Shown: one piece after another, positions 22,686 to 34,744 of the stretch | Numbering within the stretch: the stretch's first letter is position 1 | Layout of the letters: the number at the start of each line of letters is the position of its first letter | DNA from: Brasenia schreberi | Taxonomy: Eukaryota; Streptophyta; Magnoliopsida; Nymphaeales; Cabombaceae | Direction of reading: 5' to 3' | DNA length: 64,000 nt | Assembly: GCA_036023115.1 (NCBI GenBank) | Contig: JAYKKT010000040.1 | Location: 4,303,501-4,367,500, forward strand | Translations under genes and position numbers: made by a program | Notes under the pieces: generated by a model | Databases searched by the model: none | The model's input: only the letters and a program-made list of their open reading frames with translations | Told to the model about the DNA's origin: nothing

Positions 22686-25600
22686 CTAGACGGGGTCGGC
22701 TACATGGATTCTTTGTTTCCACAGATCTCTATCGTGTGCCATGTTAGCGGTTAACTCCCAATAAGCTAGATCATTCTTTATTGTTTCTTTCCAACACTTT
22801 TGTGGTCGTCCTCTACCTCTTTTAATACTTTCCAAATTTAGGTTTTCTAACCTTTTTAGAGGTTCTTCTTTTGATCTTCTTTCTATATGTCCAAACCATC
22901 TTAAACGATGTTCTCTCATTTTATCCTCTATTGGCGCCACTCCTAATTTGTTTCTAATAACCTCATTATGTATACGGTCTTTTCTTGTATGACCACTCAT
23001 CCATCTCAACATCTTCATTTCTGTCACAGACATCTTTTGTACATGTTGATGATTAACTGCCCAACACTCAGAACCATAAAACATGGCAGGCCTAACTGCT
23101 GCTCTATAATATTTACCTTTTAATTTTAATGGTATCTTCTTGTCACAAAGAATACCTGATGCTCCTCTCCATTTTAACCAACCAGCATTAATTCTATGTG
23201 TAACATCTCCATCAATTCTTCCATCACTTTGAAAAATTGACCCTAGGTATTTAAAACTTTCCTTTTGGGGAAAGTCGGAGGCCTTTGTTTTCTAATGTTT
23301 CTCTCCATAGTTCCAATTTTCTATTAACTTTTTCCTTAGACTCCTCCACTAATACAATGTCATCTGCAAATAACATACACCAAGGTACTTCATCTTGAAT
23401 ATGTTTTGTTAACTCATCCATCACCATTATAAATAAGTATGGACTTAAAGTTGATCCTTGATGTAACCCAATATTAACTTCAAAGAAGTCTGTCGTTCCT
23501 TCATGAGTCCTCACACATGTTTTTGCACCATCATACATGTCTCTTATAAGGTTAATATATGTCAATGGGATACCTCTTTTTTCCAAAGTTCTCCAAAGAA
23601 CCTCCCTCGGTACCCTATCATAAGCTTTTTCTAGATCAATAAATATCATGTGAAGGTCTTTCTTTTTTGCTCTAAAATGTTCCATAAAACGTCTCAAAAG
23701 GTGAATCGCTTCAATAGTAGATCTACCAGGCATAAATCCAAATTGGTTCTCTGTTGTACTTGATACTTGTCTTAACCTACGTTCAATAATTCTTTCCCAT
23801 AATTTTATAGTATGACTCATTAACTTGATACCTCGATAATTCGCACAATTTTGAATGTCTCCCTTGTTTTTATATATGGGTATAAGTGTACTTGCTCTCC
23901 ATTCCTCGGGCATCTTTTAGTTTTTCCATATTTCATTAAATAGTCTTGTGAGCCAAGTGATTCCTATTTCTCCTAGTATTTTCCAAACTTCTATAGGAAT
24001 ATTATCTGGTCCTACCGATTTACCACTCTTCATATGTTTAAGAGCCTCTTTGACTTCATTCTTTTGAATACGTCGGTAGAAATTGTGGTTTATATACTTT
24101 TCTGACTTGGCTAAATCTCCTAAACTAATACTAAAATCTTTATTTTCATTAAAAAGATTATAAAAATAGTTTTTCCATCTATTTCTTATATCATCATTTG
24201 CCACTAGAATTTTTTCATCCTCGTCTTTTATGCATCTAACATAATTAAGATCTTTAGTTTTCTTATCTCTAGCCCTAGCTATCCTAAAAATGTCTCTTTC
24301 ACCCTCTTTTGAGTTGAGTTTTTTATATAAGTCCTCCCAAATCTTAGCTTTTGCTTCACTAACGGCCTTTTTTGCTTCCTTCTTTGCTTTCTTATAAGCT
24401 TCTAAAGTTTCACTAGTTTTCTTAGCATAATGTAATTTGTAACATGCCCTCTTTGCCTTGATTTTGTTTTGTACTACTTCACTCCACCACCAAGCTTCTT
24501 TTTGTGCCGGTACACCTCCCTTAGATACCCCTAACACATCTTCGCCACTTCCCTAATATGTATAGCCATATTGTTCCACATATCAGAGGGTGTGCCAACA
24601 TAATTCCAAACATCTCCTTGAAGGACTTTTTGTTTAAATATATCTTCTTTCTCACTTTTGAGGTTCCACCATTTAGTCCGAATAGCTCGATGCACTCTTT
24701 TCTTCTTTGTCCATTTTTTTATTTGTAAATCCATAACTAAAAGTCGATGTTGGGTGGTTAAGCTTTCTCCTGGAATTACCTTACAATCTTTACAACACGC
24801 TCTATCTTTTTTTCTACAAATAAAATAATCAATTTGTGTTTGTGATAAGCCACTCTTATAAGTAATTAAATGTTCATCTCATTTTTTGAAGATTGTATTG
24901 ACTATAAAGAGATCAAATGACATAGCAAAATTTAAAATCTCTCTACCTTCCTCGTTTATATCCCCATAACCAAAGTTTCCATGAATCCCTTGATATCCTA
25001 ATGCCTCTTTACCGACATGTCCATTTAAATCTCCTCCTAAACAAATCATCTCCCTTTGTGGAATCTTTTGAAATACCTTATCTAACTCTTCCCAAAAAAC
25101 TGTCTTTATACTATCTTCTAGTCCTACTTGGGGTGCGTAAGCACAAACTATATTCAAAACCTCTACTCCTAACACTAATTTCAATGTCATGATTCGGTCA
25201 CCATATCGTTGTATGTCTACTACACTCTCCTTTAAATATTTATTTATGATAATACCAACTCCGTTTCGGGCCTTTTCTTTACCTGAGTACCATAATTTAA
25301 AACCTATATCCTCTATCTCCTTTGCTTTTTCTCCAACCCATTTTGTCTCTTGTAAACATAGAATATGAATCTTTCTCCGAATCATAGTATCTACCACCTC
25401 CATTAGCTTACCCGATAATGTTCCGATATTCCAAGAACCAATACGAATCTTATTATCTAGGACTAGCTTCCTTACCCCCCGCATCCGTCCATAATCAAAA
25501 TGCGGAGACCCTCTCTGAAAATTTTTCACTACATTCGGGCGGCAATGTAGCGGGACTAACTTCTTTACCCACACCCGTCCATGATGTGGGAACCCTCTCT

Positions 25601-25727
25601 GCAATTGATTCACTACATTCGGGCGAAAATGTAGTGGCCCTTGCTTACTTCTTACTGCATTCGGGCTCTGCAGCACGTCGCTAGGCGGGAACGCCCCAAA
25701 GCAATGCTCATAATTTTTGTAATCCAT
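22686..25727 (-). pseudogene. RTE endonuclease-reverse transcriptase ORF, inactivated
   Basis: Endonuclease part (25727-24879): SWNIGTLSGK, CLQETKW with the catalytic Glu, GVGIII, and ICLGGDLNGHVG. An in-frame TGA at 24879-24881 follows NTIFKK, after which the same frame continues DEHLITYKSG...TQHRLLVMDL to 24531. A frameshift near 24537-24540 moves to LGVSKGGVPAQKEAWWW. An in-frame TAA at 23917-23919 separates FNEIWKN from [20 protein letters not shown]. The reverse transcriptase retains [35 protein letters not shown] and [10 protein letters not shown]. Near 23265 an out-of-frame deletion joins GLRLS to [12 protein letters not shown], losing roughly 30 residues by comparison with the family as I remember it. 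The C-terminal tail ([28 protein letters not shown]) is intact. At least four lesions make it non-functional as read. Confidence 0.9.
25495..25680 (-). repeat. Internal repeats in the RTE 5' leader
   Basis: Three imperfect copies of a segment with the core (c)actacattcgggcg.aaatgtag and a following gggaaccctctctg-like block, spaced about 60-75 bp. Translated on the minus strand they give repeated LHFRPNVV and QRGFPH. Repeated 5' leaders are known in other LINEs as promoter units, so these may be monomers of the element's own promoter (inference). Confidence 0.6.
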
Positions 25728-25996
25728 GTTGTAGAAATCCGACGAAGTTTTACGCTGGCTGTCGGAAGCCTAACACAACCCTCCTCCTTTATCCGGGCTT
25801 GGGACTGGCAATGCAAGGGTGATCCCTTACATGGGCGGAGTTAAATAGATCTCAACCATATCTTAGTTAAAATTTAAAATTTGAAAAGTATTGTAATTGT
25901 ATTTTATTAGTGTGCATACTTATTATTTTTTAAATTTAAATTTCAACCATACATTGATACCAAATGAATGGTTAAAGATTATTTGAACATGCTAAG

Positions 25997-26126
<130 letters not shown>

Positions 26127-26449
26127 TAAGATCCTTCCCAAATATCTGCACCATCATCAAAATGACAAACAATGGTGATTCATGAAAAAGAAAAGGTTAT
26201 TGTACTTGTTTATGAAGAACAATAATTCTTTTCTACACGAATTGCAACAATCAGATCACCTTGGTCGAACATTCCTAATTAGAGTATATATTCTTGAAAG
26301 AAACTAACGTTATATATATGTATATGTATAGAGAGAGATCATGATAAATGATATTTGAATTTACAAATTATTTAATGTGTATGATGTATTAAATGTAAAA
26401 TAAGAAAAGTGAAAAGATACTTCTTTTTTTATTTCAAATTCCCACTATT

Positions 26450-26561
26450 GGTAGGTGTGTTTAAGGAGATTTGAGGAGCATTTATCACATTCTCTTTCTC
26501 TCTCTCTCTCTGGTAGGTGTGTTTAAGGAGATTTGAGCACAGATGTGAGCATTTATCACAT

Positions 26562-26660
<99 letters not shown>
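26450..26660. repeat. 62-bp tandem duplication plus (CT)n(AT)n microsatellite
   Basis: The segment beginning ggtaggtgtgtttaagg occurs at 26450 and 26512, each ending in atcacattctc and a CT run. The second CT run leads into about 70 bases of AT. The duplication boundaries fall in the CT tracts, suggesting slippage or unequal exchange between them. Confidence 0.85.
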
Positions 26661-28395
26661 AATCATATATGCACAAAATAAGTAACGGTAAGGACATCTA
26701 GAGAGGGTTTTATAATATAAAGTTTTGTATAAATGCCTCTTATCAACTTTTTATTATGAGGTAAGCCATTTAGGCAACCAGTATAAGCCCACCAAGTAAT
26801 CAATTTTTATAAGCCTCAGAAAACCCCCAAAACTTTTAGACTTAGACCCAAACTTTTAAGTCACATACATCACCCCATTTTCAGTTTAGTCTTCAACTCG
26901 GGTTGAGCACCTTGACATCAGGTACGATTTTGGGTTAAGAAAAATCATTGTCCTTAAACATGGTGATTGTTGAGTCAATTGAAAACCAAGCAAGCTTCCA
27001 CAACAGGTGGGTGCTGCTCGGATGGTTTCGTGTTACTCCAATCTCTTTTCGTTTCATACAAACATTTAAATTAAAAAGTAGCACGACCGTGTTTTACAGT
27101 TTTTTTGAATAGTTCTCGTGACCGGACGTATCGGTTTTTAGAAAGCATTATTTATATTAATGATTTCTTTGGTCATCCATATAAATATCTAAACCACCTT
27201 AAACATGTACCAAGCACATTGAGACTTATGACATAATTGAAGTTCTGTCACTTAAAATGACTTGGTGATGTGCTTGACCTAATTACACTACGTTCAGGTT
27301 TGGCCCCCAATACAAGAGTTTGATGAACTTCTTATGATCCAATGTCACTATAATTTACTTAATCTTGGGAGGGTTGAGAGTTGACTTGTCGTGTTTCGGG
27401 TAAATTGGGCTTGTTGGGTCTGAACCGGTAGTTCCAGTTCCAGCAAACCTAGAATTGGAATCAAACTGCCTCCCCTTCACTCCAGTTTCAGGTCTGGTTC
27501 TGGTTCTGGTTCCATCGGTTCCTGTTCAATGTATGCAGTTGTTACAGGATGCCAACCAGAAGTCCATAGCATCTGCATATGATTCGCATAGCCGATAAAT
27601 TAAGAGTTAGGGACACCATCCTTGATTTGGTTTAGAATGGTTTGGATCTCATTTGGATCTATCTAAAGTCAATTAGATTGTAGTTTAGGTAGTAGATTTG
27701 GATTCACATCTAGATTAGCTGAGATCCACGTTAGTGTCATGGTGTTGGATTCACTCGGATCGAATATATGCATTACTGAATCAGATCCCATTTCTTTATT
27801 GGATCAAAATAATTAGATTTGGACCTGGATCTAAATCCAATATACTAAGTAAAGTGGAACTTCATGTGTATGGGACGAAAGCCGGAGATCTACAAAAGAA
27901 CGACGAAAGCAAAAGTAGTTCTCGGGTCGCTATCGTGCTGGGTCCGATCGCGACCGAGCCATAGTGTCTCTGGCATGTACATTGTCGGGATATGGACTGA
28001 ATAGTGTGGGTCTCCAATTTGTGGAACATGAATCGTATAAAATCAAACGAAAGATTTGTTGGTCTGCACCACCTGGCCCACTGCCATTGGATTGGATCAG
28101 CCCAGATCCGATCCAAGTTCAACTACAATTAGTGTTGGGTCCATGTGTGGTGGATTTCGTAATTCCTATACAATTAACTCTCGTTCAATTCCATAGGCAG
28201 CTCCAGATCCAAAGGATGCAACGGATCCAGTGCTACGATACCCATCCCAAATTTGAATCAATTCCATTGCAAAATCTTTTGGCTAACCTCAATAAAATGA
28301 TTTATTCTTTTAGTTAACAAAAAAGTAATTAGTGAGAGATTTTTGACTAAATTGTCTAGTATCGTGGGTGAGCATTAGATCGAGCAGGGTGCTTC
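26661..28395. other. Spacer, no supported gene
   Basis: Degraded repetitive sequence, with GGTTC-rich (27405-27540) and GGATC/GATCC-rich (27590-28290) patches typical of old repeat copies in this window. No ORF here resembles a protein family. Confidence 0.5.
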
Positions 28396-28842
28396 TAGAC
28401 ATGGCCGGTTCAGGTTTTCCTAGAACCAAGAACAGGAACCGAATCAGGATCAAGCCCGTTCTTCTTGAGGTCCTAAACCATCCGAAACTGAACAAATATT
28501 AAATTTTTTGAAATACAAACAACAACAACTCAGCCTTTTCCCATTCTAGATGGGGCCGGCTACATGGATTCTTTGTTTCCACATAGCTCTATCATGTACC
28601 ATGTTAGCAGTTGACTCACAATAAGCTAGATCGTTCTTTATTGTTTCTAAATTTTTTGAAATATGATACAAAAATACTAAAAAAAAACTATGGAACTTCC
28701 GGTTCCGTAGAAGCTGAAACCTTAACCGAACTTGTCCTCTCCGATTCCAGGTATGGTTCTAATGGTTCCAGTTCCAACAGGTTCCTAGTCCCGTTTAGTT
28801 CCAGTTGAAATCGCCAAGCCGGTTTGGAACCGGTCATGTCTA
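28396..28842. mobile_element. hAT-like MITE, GGTTC-rich, with nested RTE fragment
   Basis: The left end reads tagacatggccggttc and the right end gaaccggtcatgtcta, 16-bp inverted repeats with one mismatch. The flanks ggtgcttc (28388-28395) and ggtgcttt (28843-28850) form an 8-bp target duplication with one difference, the length expected for hAT transposons. The interior consists of GGTTC/GAACC permutations and no transposase. It was interrupted by the RTE fragment at 28516-28647. Related degraded copies start at 4494 and 35347. Confidence 0.7.
28516..28647 (-). mobile_element. 5'-truncated RTE LINE fragment (132 bp)
   Basis: Matches the last ~130 bases of the LINE at 22651-25842 (caacaacaactcagcc through aataagctagatcgttctttattg). 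Perfect 16-bp target duplication taaattttttgaaata at 28500-28515 and 28648-28663. Inserted within the hAT-like MITE. Confidence 0.88.
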
Positions 28843-28919
28843 GGTGCTTTCATGGTTCGGGCTGGTGGACCTAAATGAACACTCAGGTTATATCTGGTCT
28901 CATATAAATTCCCATACCC

Positions 28920-28922
<3 letters not shown>

Positions 28923-28961
<39 letters not shown>
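28923..28961. repeat. (CT)n microsatellite
   Basis: Uninterrupted CT run of about 38 bases. Confidence 0.95.
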
Positions 28962-28962
<1 letters not shown>

Positions 28963-29076
28963 ACTGTCACTAAAATATCTTATCTCATAAACAAGCACCA
29001 TGGAAAGATATCTATATCTTCAGATATTATAAAGAAAACTTTAAAAAAAGCATTATTGAGAAAAAATATTATGAAA

Positions 29077-29182
29077 CAATAGCTCACCTTGTTAGGAGGC
29101 AAGCTCACAAGTTGAAGGTCATGAGTTTGATACGTAGGGCATGAGTCTAACTTCGGCCTCCCCATTATAAAAAGAAGAAGAA
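29077..29182 (+). mobile_element. tRNA-derived SINE, family 1
   Basis: Best preserved copy: A-box-like tagctcaccttgttagg, B-box-like catgagtttgatacg, body cttcggcctcccc, and a tail of attataaaaagaagaagaag. Confidence 0.65.
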
Positions 29183-29837
29183 GATACGCTTATCGTATTA
29201 TCATATCACTATTGATGACAAAACATGAATTTGGATCGGAACCACTATTGGATTCATTTAATTAACTAAGATTAGGGGCAAATTAGTCATTAGCTAATCT
29301 ACGCATAGTGTCCATATTAACGTTTAAATAATCGCCCCGGTAATTTGGCCCTACGTTATATTCTCAGAGAAATTATACATGTGACACTGAGGGAGGTACG
29401 AATCTAGAAGATCTCAGAGTTACTTCCATTGGATACTCACCACGCGAGGCATTTAATATTGTCATCCATCTAAGAACGCAAAACGAGAAGTATTTAAATT
29501 ATAAATATCGAGAAAAAACTATGAGCTACTTTTGCACTAAACGTTGAACTTGACTCAAAGTTAAAATCTTAGTTAAAAATATTATTGACGACTTTATTGA
29601 GTTGAGTAATTGGATTTTTTACAACTGTTCACTCACGTTCGAGTTCGAATATTGCTTTTTTAAGTAAATTTTATAATATTATCTTTCATATATTTTAAAA
29701 AACACTTATACAGGTGGGCATAAGTGAAAATGATAGAAGTAGGTAGGATCCAGTTTTCTTTATCAAGTTGAATGGTTCTTTTCTCTATTACTTTGATATA
29801 GGCTTTTCTTTTTCTTTTTTTCTTTTCGATACAAGGG

Positions 29838-29922
29838 CACGCTCTAGGCATAGAACTCATGACCATCAAATTGTGAATAGGCACCCTACCCGGGTGAGCT
29901 ACTGCTCGATGTGCTTTGCTTA
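29838..29922 (-). mobile_element. tRNA-derived SINE, family 1 (partial)
   Basis: Reverse-oriented copy: gaactcatgaccatcaa (B-box side) and cgggtgagctactgctcg (A-box side). Confidence 0.55.
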
Positions 29923-30459
29923 TTTTTTATTTAATCAAGTAACAAATTCATAAAATGTTATTAAATTCAGATAGAACGCACTCGAATACAATATGACACG
30001 GGAATAATGAACGAACACGGTTTGAGAAGTCCTTTGTCCACTCAATACTGAGAGAGAGTAATATATTTGCCTATTCTTAAAAATCATAGTTGAAAATCGA
30101 TAGTATGGGAATATTTTTTTTTGTGTTCTTTGCAGTTTTGAACTCATAAGAAGGGCATTACTATTCATACACTTTTTATACTAAACATACCCCCTCTCAT
30201 TGTAAATTTTTTTAAATTTTTGAAAAATAAAAATTATTATTATACTCATGCTCCCTAAAAACAACAATGTGACATGAGTGAGTAACGCTAGCGGAGGGAG
30301 GTACTCAATCACACACACACACTCTCTCTATATGTATATATATTGTTTGAGGTATAAGTGTATTAAGGGTATTCTTTATATTTTAAACCACTTTAATAAC
30401 TTTTTAATTGACACTCACAAAGGTTGAGTATGAGTATAATTATTAGAAGTCAATCACAA

Positions 30460-30468
<9 letters not shown>

Positions 30469-30549
<81 letters not shown>

Positions 30550-30550
30550 T
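30469..30550. repeat. Compound (TA)n(GA)n microsatellite
   Basis: About 60 bases of TA followed directly by about 21 of GA. It lies next to gtcaatcacaagcacac, a worn edge of MITE family 1. Confidence 0.93.
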
Positions 30551-31052
30551 CTTAATTTATGATTGATAATGCTGGGCCACAAAGCCAGTGAATTCTCTCA
30601 TTTTTTATAAGTTGCCGGCTATCATATCAACTTCGATAATATTATTATGAACACAAATAATCAGATGGGAACTTGGGAGACCGTTATTCAGCTCGGGATG
30701 GATCCAAGAAAAGCTTGATTTTCCAAGAGAAAGACCAGCTTTGCTATTCGACCAAGCCTTAGTTCTCCACACAGGTCCAATTTGTTCAAATTGCCAATTT
30801 GAATAACGTGGAATCACGAACTAGACTAAGTTCATGAATTATTTTATTGATAACATAAGCTGTACTTTGGACATGAAAACACCATAATGAATATATCTGC
30901 TTCTACGTTGCTGTTATGTCAACATCATCCACACAACTTGGCTTAATTCACTTGCCTTAATTAAATCATATAGCTTGGTTGGCTTACATTGTGAGGGTAG
31001 ATTGATTGAATTAATCTTCAACTTGACTTTCATTTAACACACACATATTATA

Positions 31053-31245
31053 TTGTGATTGGATCTTGTTCACATTGACACTTGCCCATTCATGTTCACC
31101 AATTGTTTTTGGTGGCATGAGTGTAATAAAATACTTTTTGTATTTTTTAAAGCACTTTAAAATTTTTTATATTATACTCATGTCACCTAAAAACAATGGA
31201 TGAACATGAATGATCCAGTGTGAGTGTGGACATGATCCAATGTCC
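31053..31245. mobile_element. MITE family 1, long inverted repeats
   Basis: Two arms of about 75 bases are inverted copies. The left arm runs from gtgattggatcttgttcac through cattcatgttcaccaattg to ggtggcatgagtgtaataa. The right arm runs from tatactcatgtcacc through caatggatgaacatgaatg to catgatccaatgtcc. Mismatches are scattered, and no coding sequence lies inside. Related copies are listed separately. Confidence 0.75.
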
Positions 31246-31500
31246 ACTTGATACATAAAGTGATTGGATCATACCCATCACTGATGCAACTCACTAATTT
31301 CTTTTGGTTATCTTGAGCATAATAATAATACATAGAGTGATTGAATATGGTTTCTCTCTAATATATATAAAGAGAAGAATGATATAGTATTTTAGATGCT
31401 CTAATACGATAAAGACACTGTTTTGTTGGTGTTGTTTTCAAGTTCTTAATGATGAAACACTTAAGGTTTGAGAGTATATACTCTCAAAATACCTCGTTGT

Positions 31501-31651
31501 TCTCTCTCTTTCTCTATATATAGTATGATTGGATTTTGCCTATCTTTTATATGCGATTGCTTTTGAATAACATGAGTGTAATTTATGATTTTTATGTTAC
31601 CCAAAAGCAACGAATGAAATAAAGGAAAAGTGAGTAAGATCCAATCACTCT

Positions 31652-31711
<60 letters not shown>
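31501..31711. mobile_element. Complete MITE-microsatellite unit, (CT)n(AT)n-MITE-(AT)n(GA)n
   Basis: From left to right: a CT run, ctatatatag, then tatgattggatttt, a compact family-1 MITE core (gcttttgaataacatgagtg ... atgttacccaaaagcaacg), aagatccaatcactctct, a TA run (31655-31681) and a GA run (31682-31710). The whole unit is palindromic, microsatellites included. Confidence 0.7.
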
Positions 31712-31713
<2 letters not shown>

Positions 31714-32274
31714 TTATATGCCATGTGGATGACTAGCCATGTACCCAATAGAATTGATTTCATACTTTGTCATCGCCATCATCGGATGACTGTACCATCA
31801 TCACCCTCGCAGTTATGGCAATCCATCGTTTTCATTGTCATCTTGGTCACCAAATTAACCATCCATCATTGTCAACATCATTATCATCAACATCATGTGC
31901 CGTTTACCTTATACATACAGCACAATCATTGTCATCAGTATCATATCGAAAACATCATGTCTGAATAACACTAACCGTGGATCGACCTACGGATGTAACT
32001 GTCACCAAGATACTCTACCAAATAAAAGATGTACAAAATGTAACGTTTCGTGTCATTCTACTGTGTCCTGGCAACAAAGCCTGACTTGTTTAAACCAACC
32101 CAAGGTTCACCCTTGAAAGATTTTAATATAACACAAATTTGCATGCATGTCATATATCTTGGTGGCTATGGCAAAAGCATTATTTTTTTATATAATATGT
32201 CAAAGAAATTATTATATCATAATAGTATTATATATAAAAGAAAACCAGATCGTGTTTACTTTTGATATGTCCGT

Positions 32275-32430
32275 CGTAGTTACTATTTTTTGGTGATGTG
32301 AGAATAATATAAAATTTTAAGAGTTTAAAAAAATGAAAGATAATATGATTACTCATACCCATAAAAAATAATAGTCAAACATGAGTGAACAATATCATTA
32401 GTGGACAAGATTCAATCAATCTTTATATAC
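32275..32430. mobile_element. MITE family 1 copy (degraded)
   Basis: Arms ctattttttggtgatgtgag and ctcatacccataaaaaataatag are inverted copies, followed by catgagtgaac and aagattcaatcaatctt, the family's outer edge. Confidence 0.5.
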
Positions 32431-33029
32431 ACATATACTTTCTCATAAACGTTCATATTTAATTATTTTTTAATAAAACAACTAAATGCTTGATGTTGGA
32501 CATCTTCTACCTTGAAGGGTTTAACTAGTGCATACAATGCTTATTTACTCATGTAATTACCATCATACATCTATGTTAGTTACATGAGCTGACATGACAA
32601 GTCACATATGGCACCGCATGCATCTGATGTGCGTCAACCCCATGGATATTGCTGATATTTTCAAAAGGGCGATATTCTGATCGTGATATTTTCACGATAA
32701 CAATCCTGCAGCCATGGCTTTATTTTAACCATATTAGCAAGACAGATCACAAAAGTTGCACTATCTCCTTTCTTTCACGATTATATAAGTCATTTTTCCT
32801 TCATAGAGTGATAAGTTGTTTAACGATACTAATATTACCAAAGTTTTTTTTTTCAAGAAAATAATATTAAGTGTGAGCCAGTTCAGGTCGTATGTATGCC
32901 AGCGTGGGTGTGTGCATTTCCAACCCTCATAAGTTTGAATTAGTTGCTCATATTAGAAATGATTGTAATCCTCTGCCTACGTACCCACCCACACATATGT
33001 GTGTATATGGAGTGATTGGATGCAACTCA

Positions 33030-33253
33030 ATGATGTTGTTTACTCATGTTCAATTATTGTTCTTAGGAAGCATGAGTACAATCGTATCAATTAGATCCTG
33101 TTCACCATCAATGTTGTTTATTCACGTTCGATCATTGCTCTTATGGGATGAGTGCAATCACATGTCCTTCATACTTTTACAAAACCTCTTAAAAAAATAT
33201 TAATACCACACTGGAAAAAAAGAATGAGCATGTGAAGAATGACATGATCCGAT

Positions 33254-33336
<83 letters not shown>
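33030..33336. mobile_element. MITE family 1 copies ending in (TA)n(GA)n
   Basis: Two head-to-tail edges (tgtttactcatgttcaattattg and tgtttattcacgttcgatcattg, shown here only in part) precede gatccgattttcatata, a TA run (33258-33303) and a GA run (33304-33336). One arm is duplicated, so the element is rearranged. Confidence 0.5.
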
Positions 33337-33339
<3 letters not shown>

Positions 33340-33973
33340 TCAAGTGGGATTAATCTTTATCCCAAGGTGTGATAAACGAGAAAGGTTGCATTATGTAGCT
33401 CACAGCAAGCACAAACCTTGCCGAATTTCATACACCATTCGAAGTTAGAACATGCAAGGTTCTTCAATATAACATTGAAATTACGGAGTTGATCAACATA
33501 ACGTATTATTTAAGCATGCTTGAGTGAGAATAGTACGGGGAAGGGTGACCTAGAAAATCTTGGTGTTGCACCATGTAGCCATTAATCCACCTAAAATATA
33601 AGAGGATTCCTTCTGGTTTTAGTAAGATTTGAAAGAAAGTTGAAAGAACGGGTCCAAGTGGACAGTGTTGAACCATGCAGTTTAATTAGTATGGAGATGC
33701 TTAGGTAGGTCTTGCTTACTTGGATTCTATTTGGGTACATGACCCTTATTGAAATTCGGATCTCTTTGAGACCCACCTTCTCAGAACCCCACTGATCTTT
33801 AGAGGATAGTTTAAGTTGATGTGTTGCAGCCAATCTGTTTCCAGCAAAATAAATGTACGAGTATGTCGAGAGAGTCTTAGCTACATAATGTCTTTCGTGA
33901 TGATCTTGTACAAATATTTTCGTCATTCAATCTTTCAAATCAACAATAAAGGTTTGAATTAAAAGTATCATTG

Positions 33974-34013
33974 TACTTTGCATTTAATATATCATGTACA
34001 TTAAATGCAAAGT
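33974..34013. repeat. Perfect 14-bp inverted repeat
   Basis: actttgcatttaat and attaaatgcaaagt face each other across about 11 bases. It sits beside sequence (aatgaagatgtttatgc...aaaagacattaagc) shared with one arm of the MITE at 44704-44938. Confidence 0.7.
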
Positions 34014-34542
34014 AATTTGAATATACACATCAAAGATCAAAGAATGAAGATGTTTATGCAAAAGTATAAACAAAAGACATTAAGCAACTAAAACGCCCTA
34101 TATCATTCATATTTTCTCTTTCTTAATGCCATAGTTCGAATATGAACCTTGGTTTCAAAGATAACTGTCCATGCACCGTGACTCTCGAGCATCATCCTCT
34201 CGACTGGTTCCCATATCTTGTATAATTTGTATATCATTTATTGATAGCCAATGCAAAATGATCCATAATGAAAACTTGGTTTCAGGTTTCTATGTCCCCA
34301 GATGGAGCATAGACAAAGTTGCCTGTTGTACATTTTGATTTGGTTAATATCCGGTTATGATCTGGGTCCAATCGCAACGGTTGAAAACCTATTGACAGCT
34401 TTCTTTTGATAGACAAGCTGTGGGGGTGAGGAAGACTGGTAGATGTAGATGTGGGGCACTAAATAGTAAGGAGATGGAGCCCTGGCTATGTCAATCATCC
34501 TACTTTGTGCTTATATATATATATATAGATATTATGTTCATC

Positions 34543-34719
34543 CACACATCAATTCATGCTTAAACATGCTTTTAAATCTCAAAAGCAAAAAAGTACATTT
34601 TGAACACAAAATAAATACACTTAATACAAGTTATTTTTTGACTCAAAGATCTCAATCGTTGCTCTTCAAGATTGAATGACTGATATCTTTGAGAATGTTT
34701 AAGCATGAATTGATGTGTG
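34543..34719. mobile_element. MITE with perfect 25-bp terminal inverted repeats
   Basis: Bases 34543-34567 (starting cacacatcaattcatgct) are the exact reverse complement of 34695-34719. The interior is AT-rich with weaker internal symmetry (gatctcaatcg). No coding capacity. A relative without a clear left end lies at 52440-52530 (gagcatgaattgac). Target duplication not resolved. Confidence 0.8.
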
Positions 34720-34744
34720 TATATACTATAAATATATATAGTAA

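Larger units (their letters stand above)
22651..25842 (-). mobile_element. RTE-clade non-LTR retrotransposon, near full length
   Basis: A 3192-bp element flanked by a perfect 18-bp target duplication, aaatagatctcaaccata (22633-22650 and 25843-25860). On the minus strand it has a 5' leader, an endonuclease, a reverse transcriptase and a C-terminal segment, and it ends in a (GTT)n tail, typical of the RTE clade. No poly-A tail is present. The identical target copies imply a fairly recent insertion, but the coding region is broken (see the pseudogene entry). It is the master-type sequence for the short copies at 5879, 12429, 15280, 20337, 28516 and probably 40990. Confidence 0.93.

Noticed and set aside
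31723..32116. His/Ser-rich ORFs possibly encoding a metal-binding peptide
   Set aside because: The sequence is a degenerate CAT/CATCA-rich stretch; the composition follows from the repeat.
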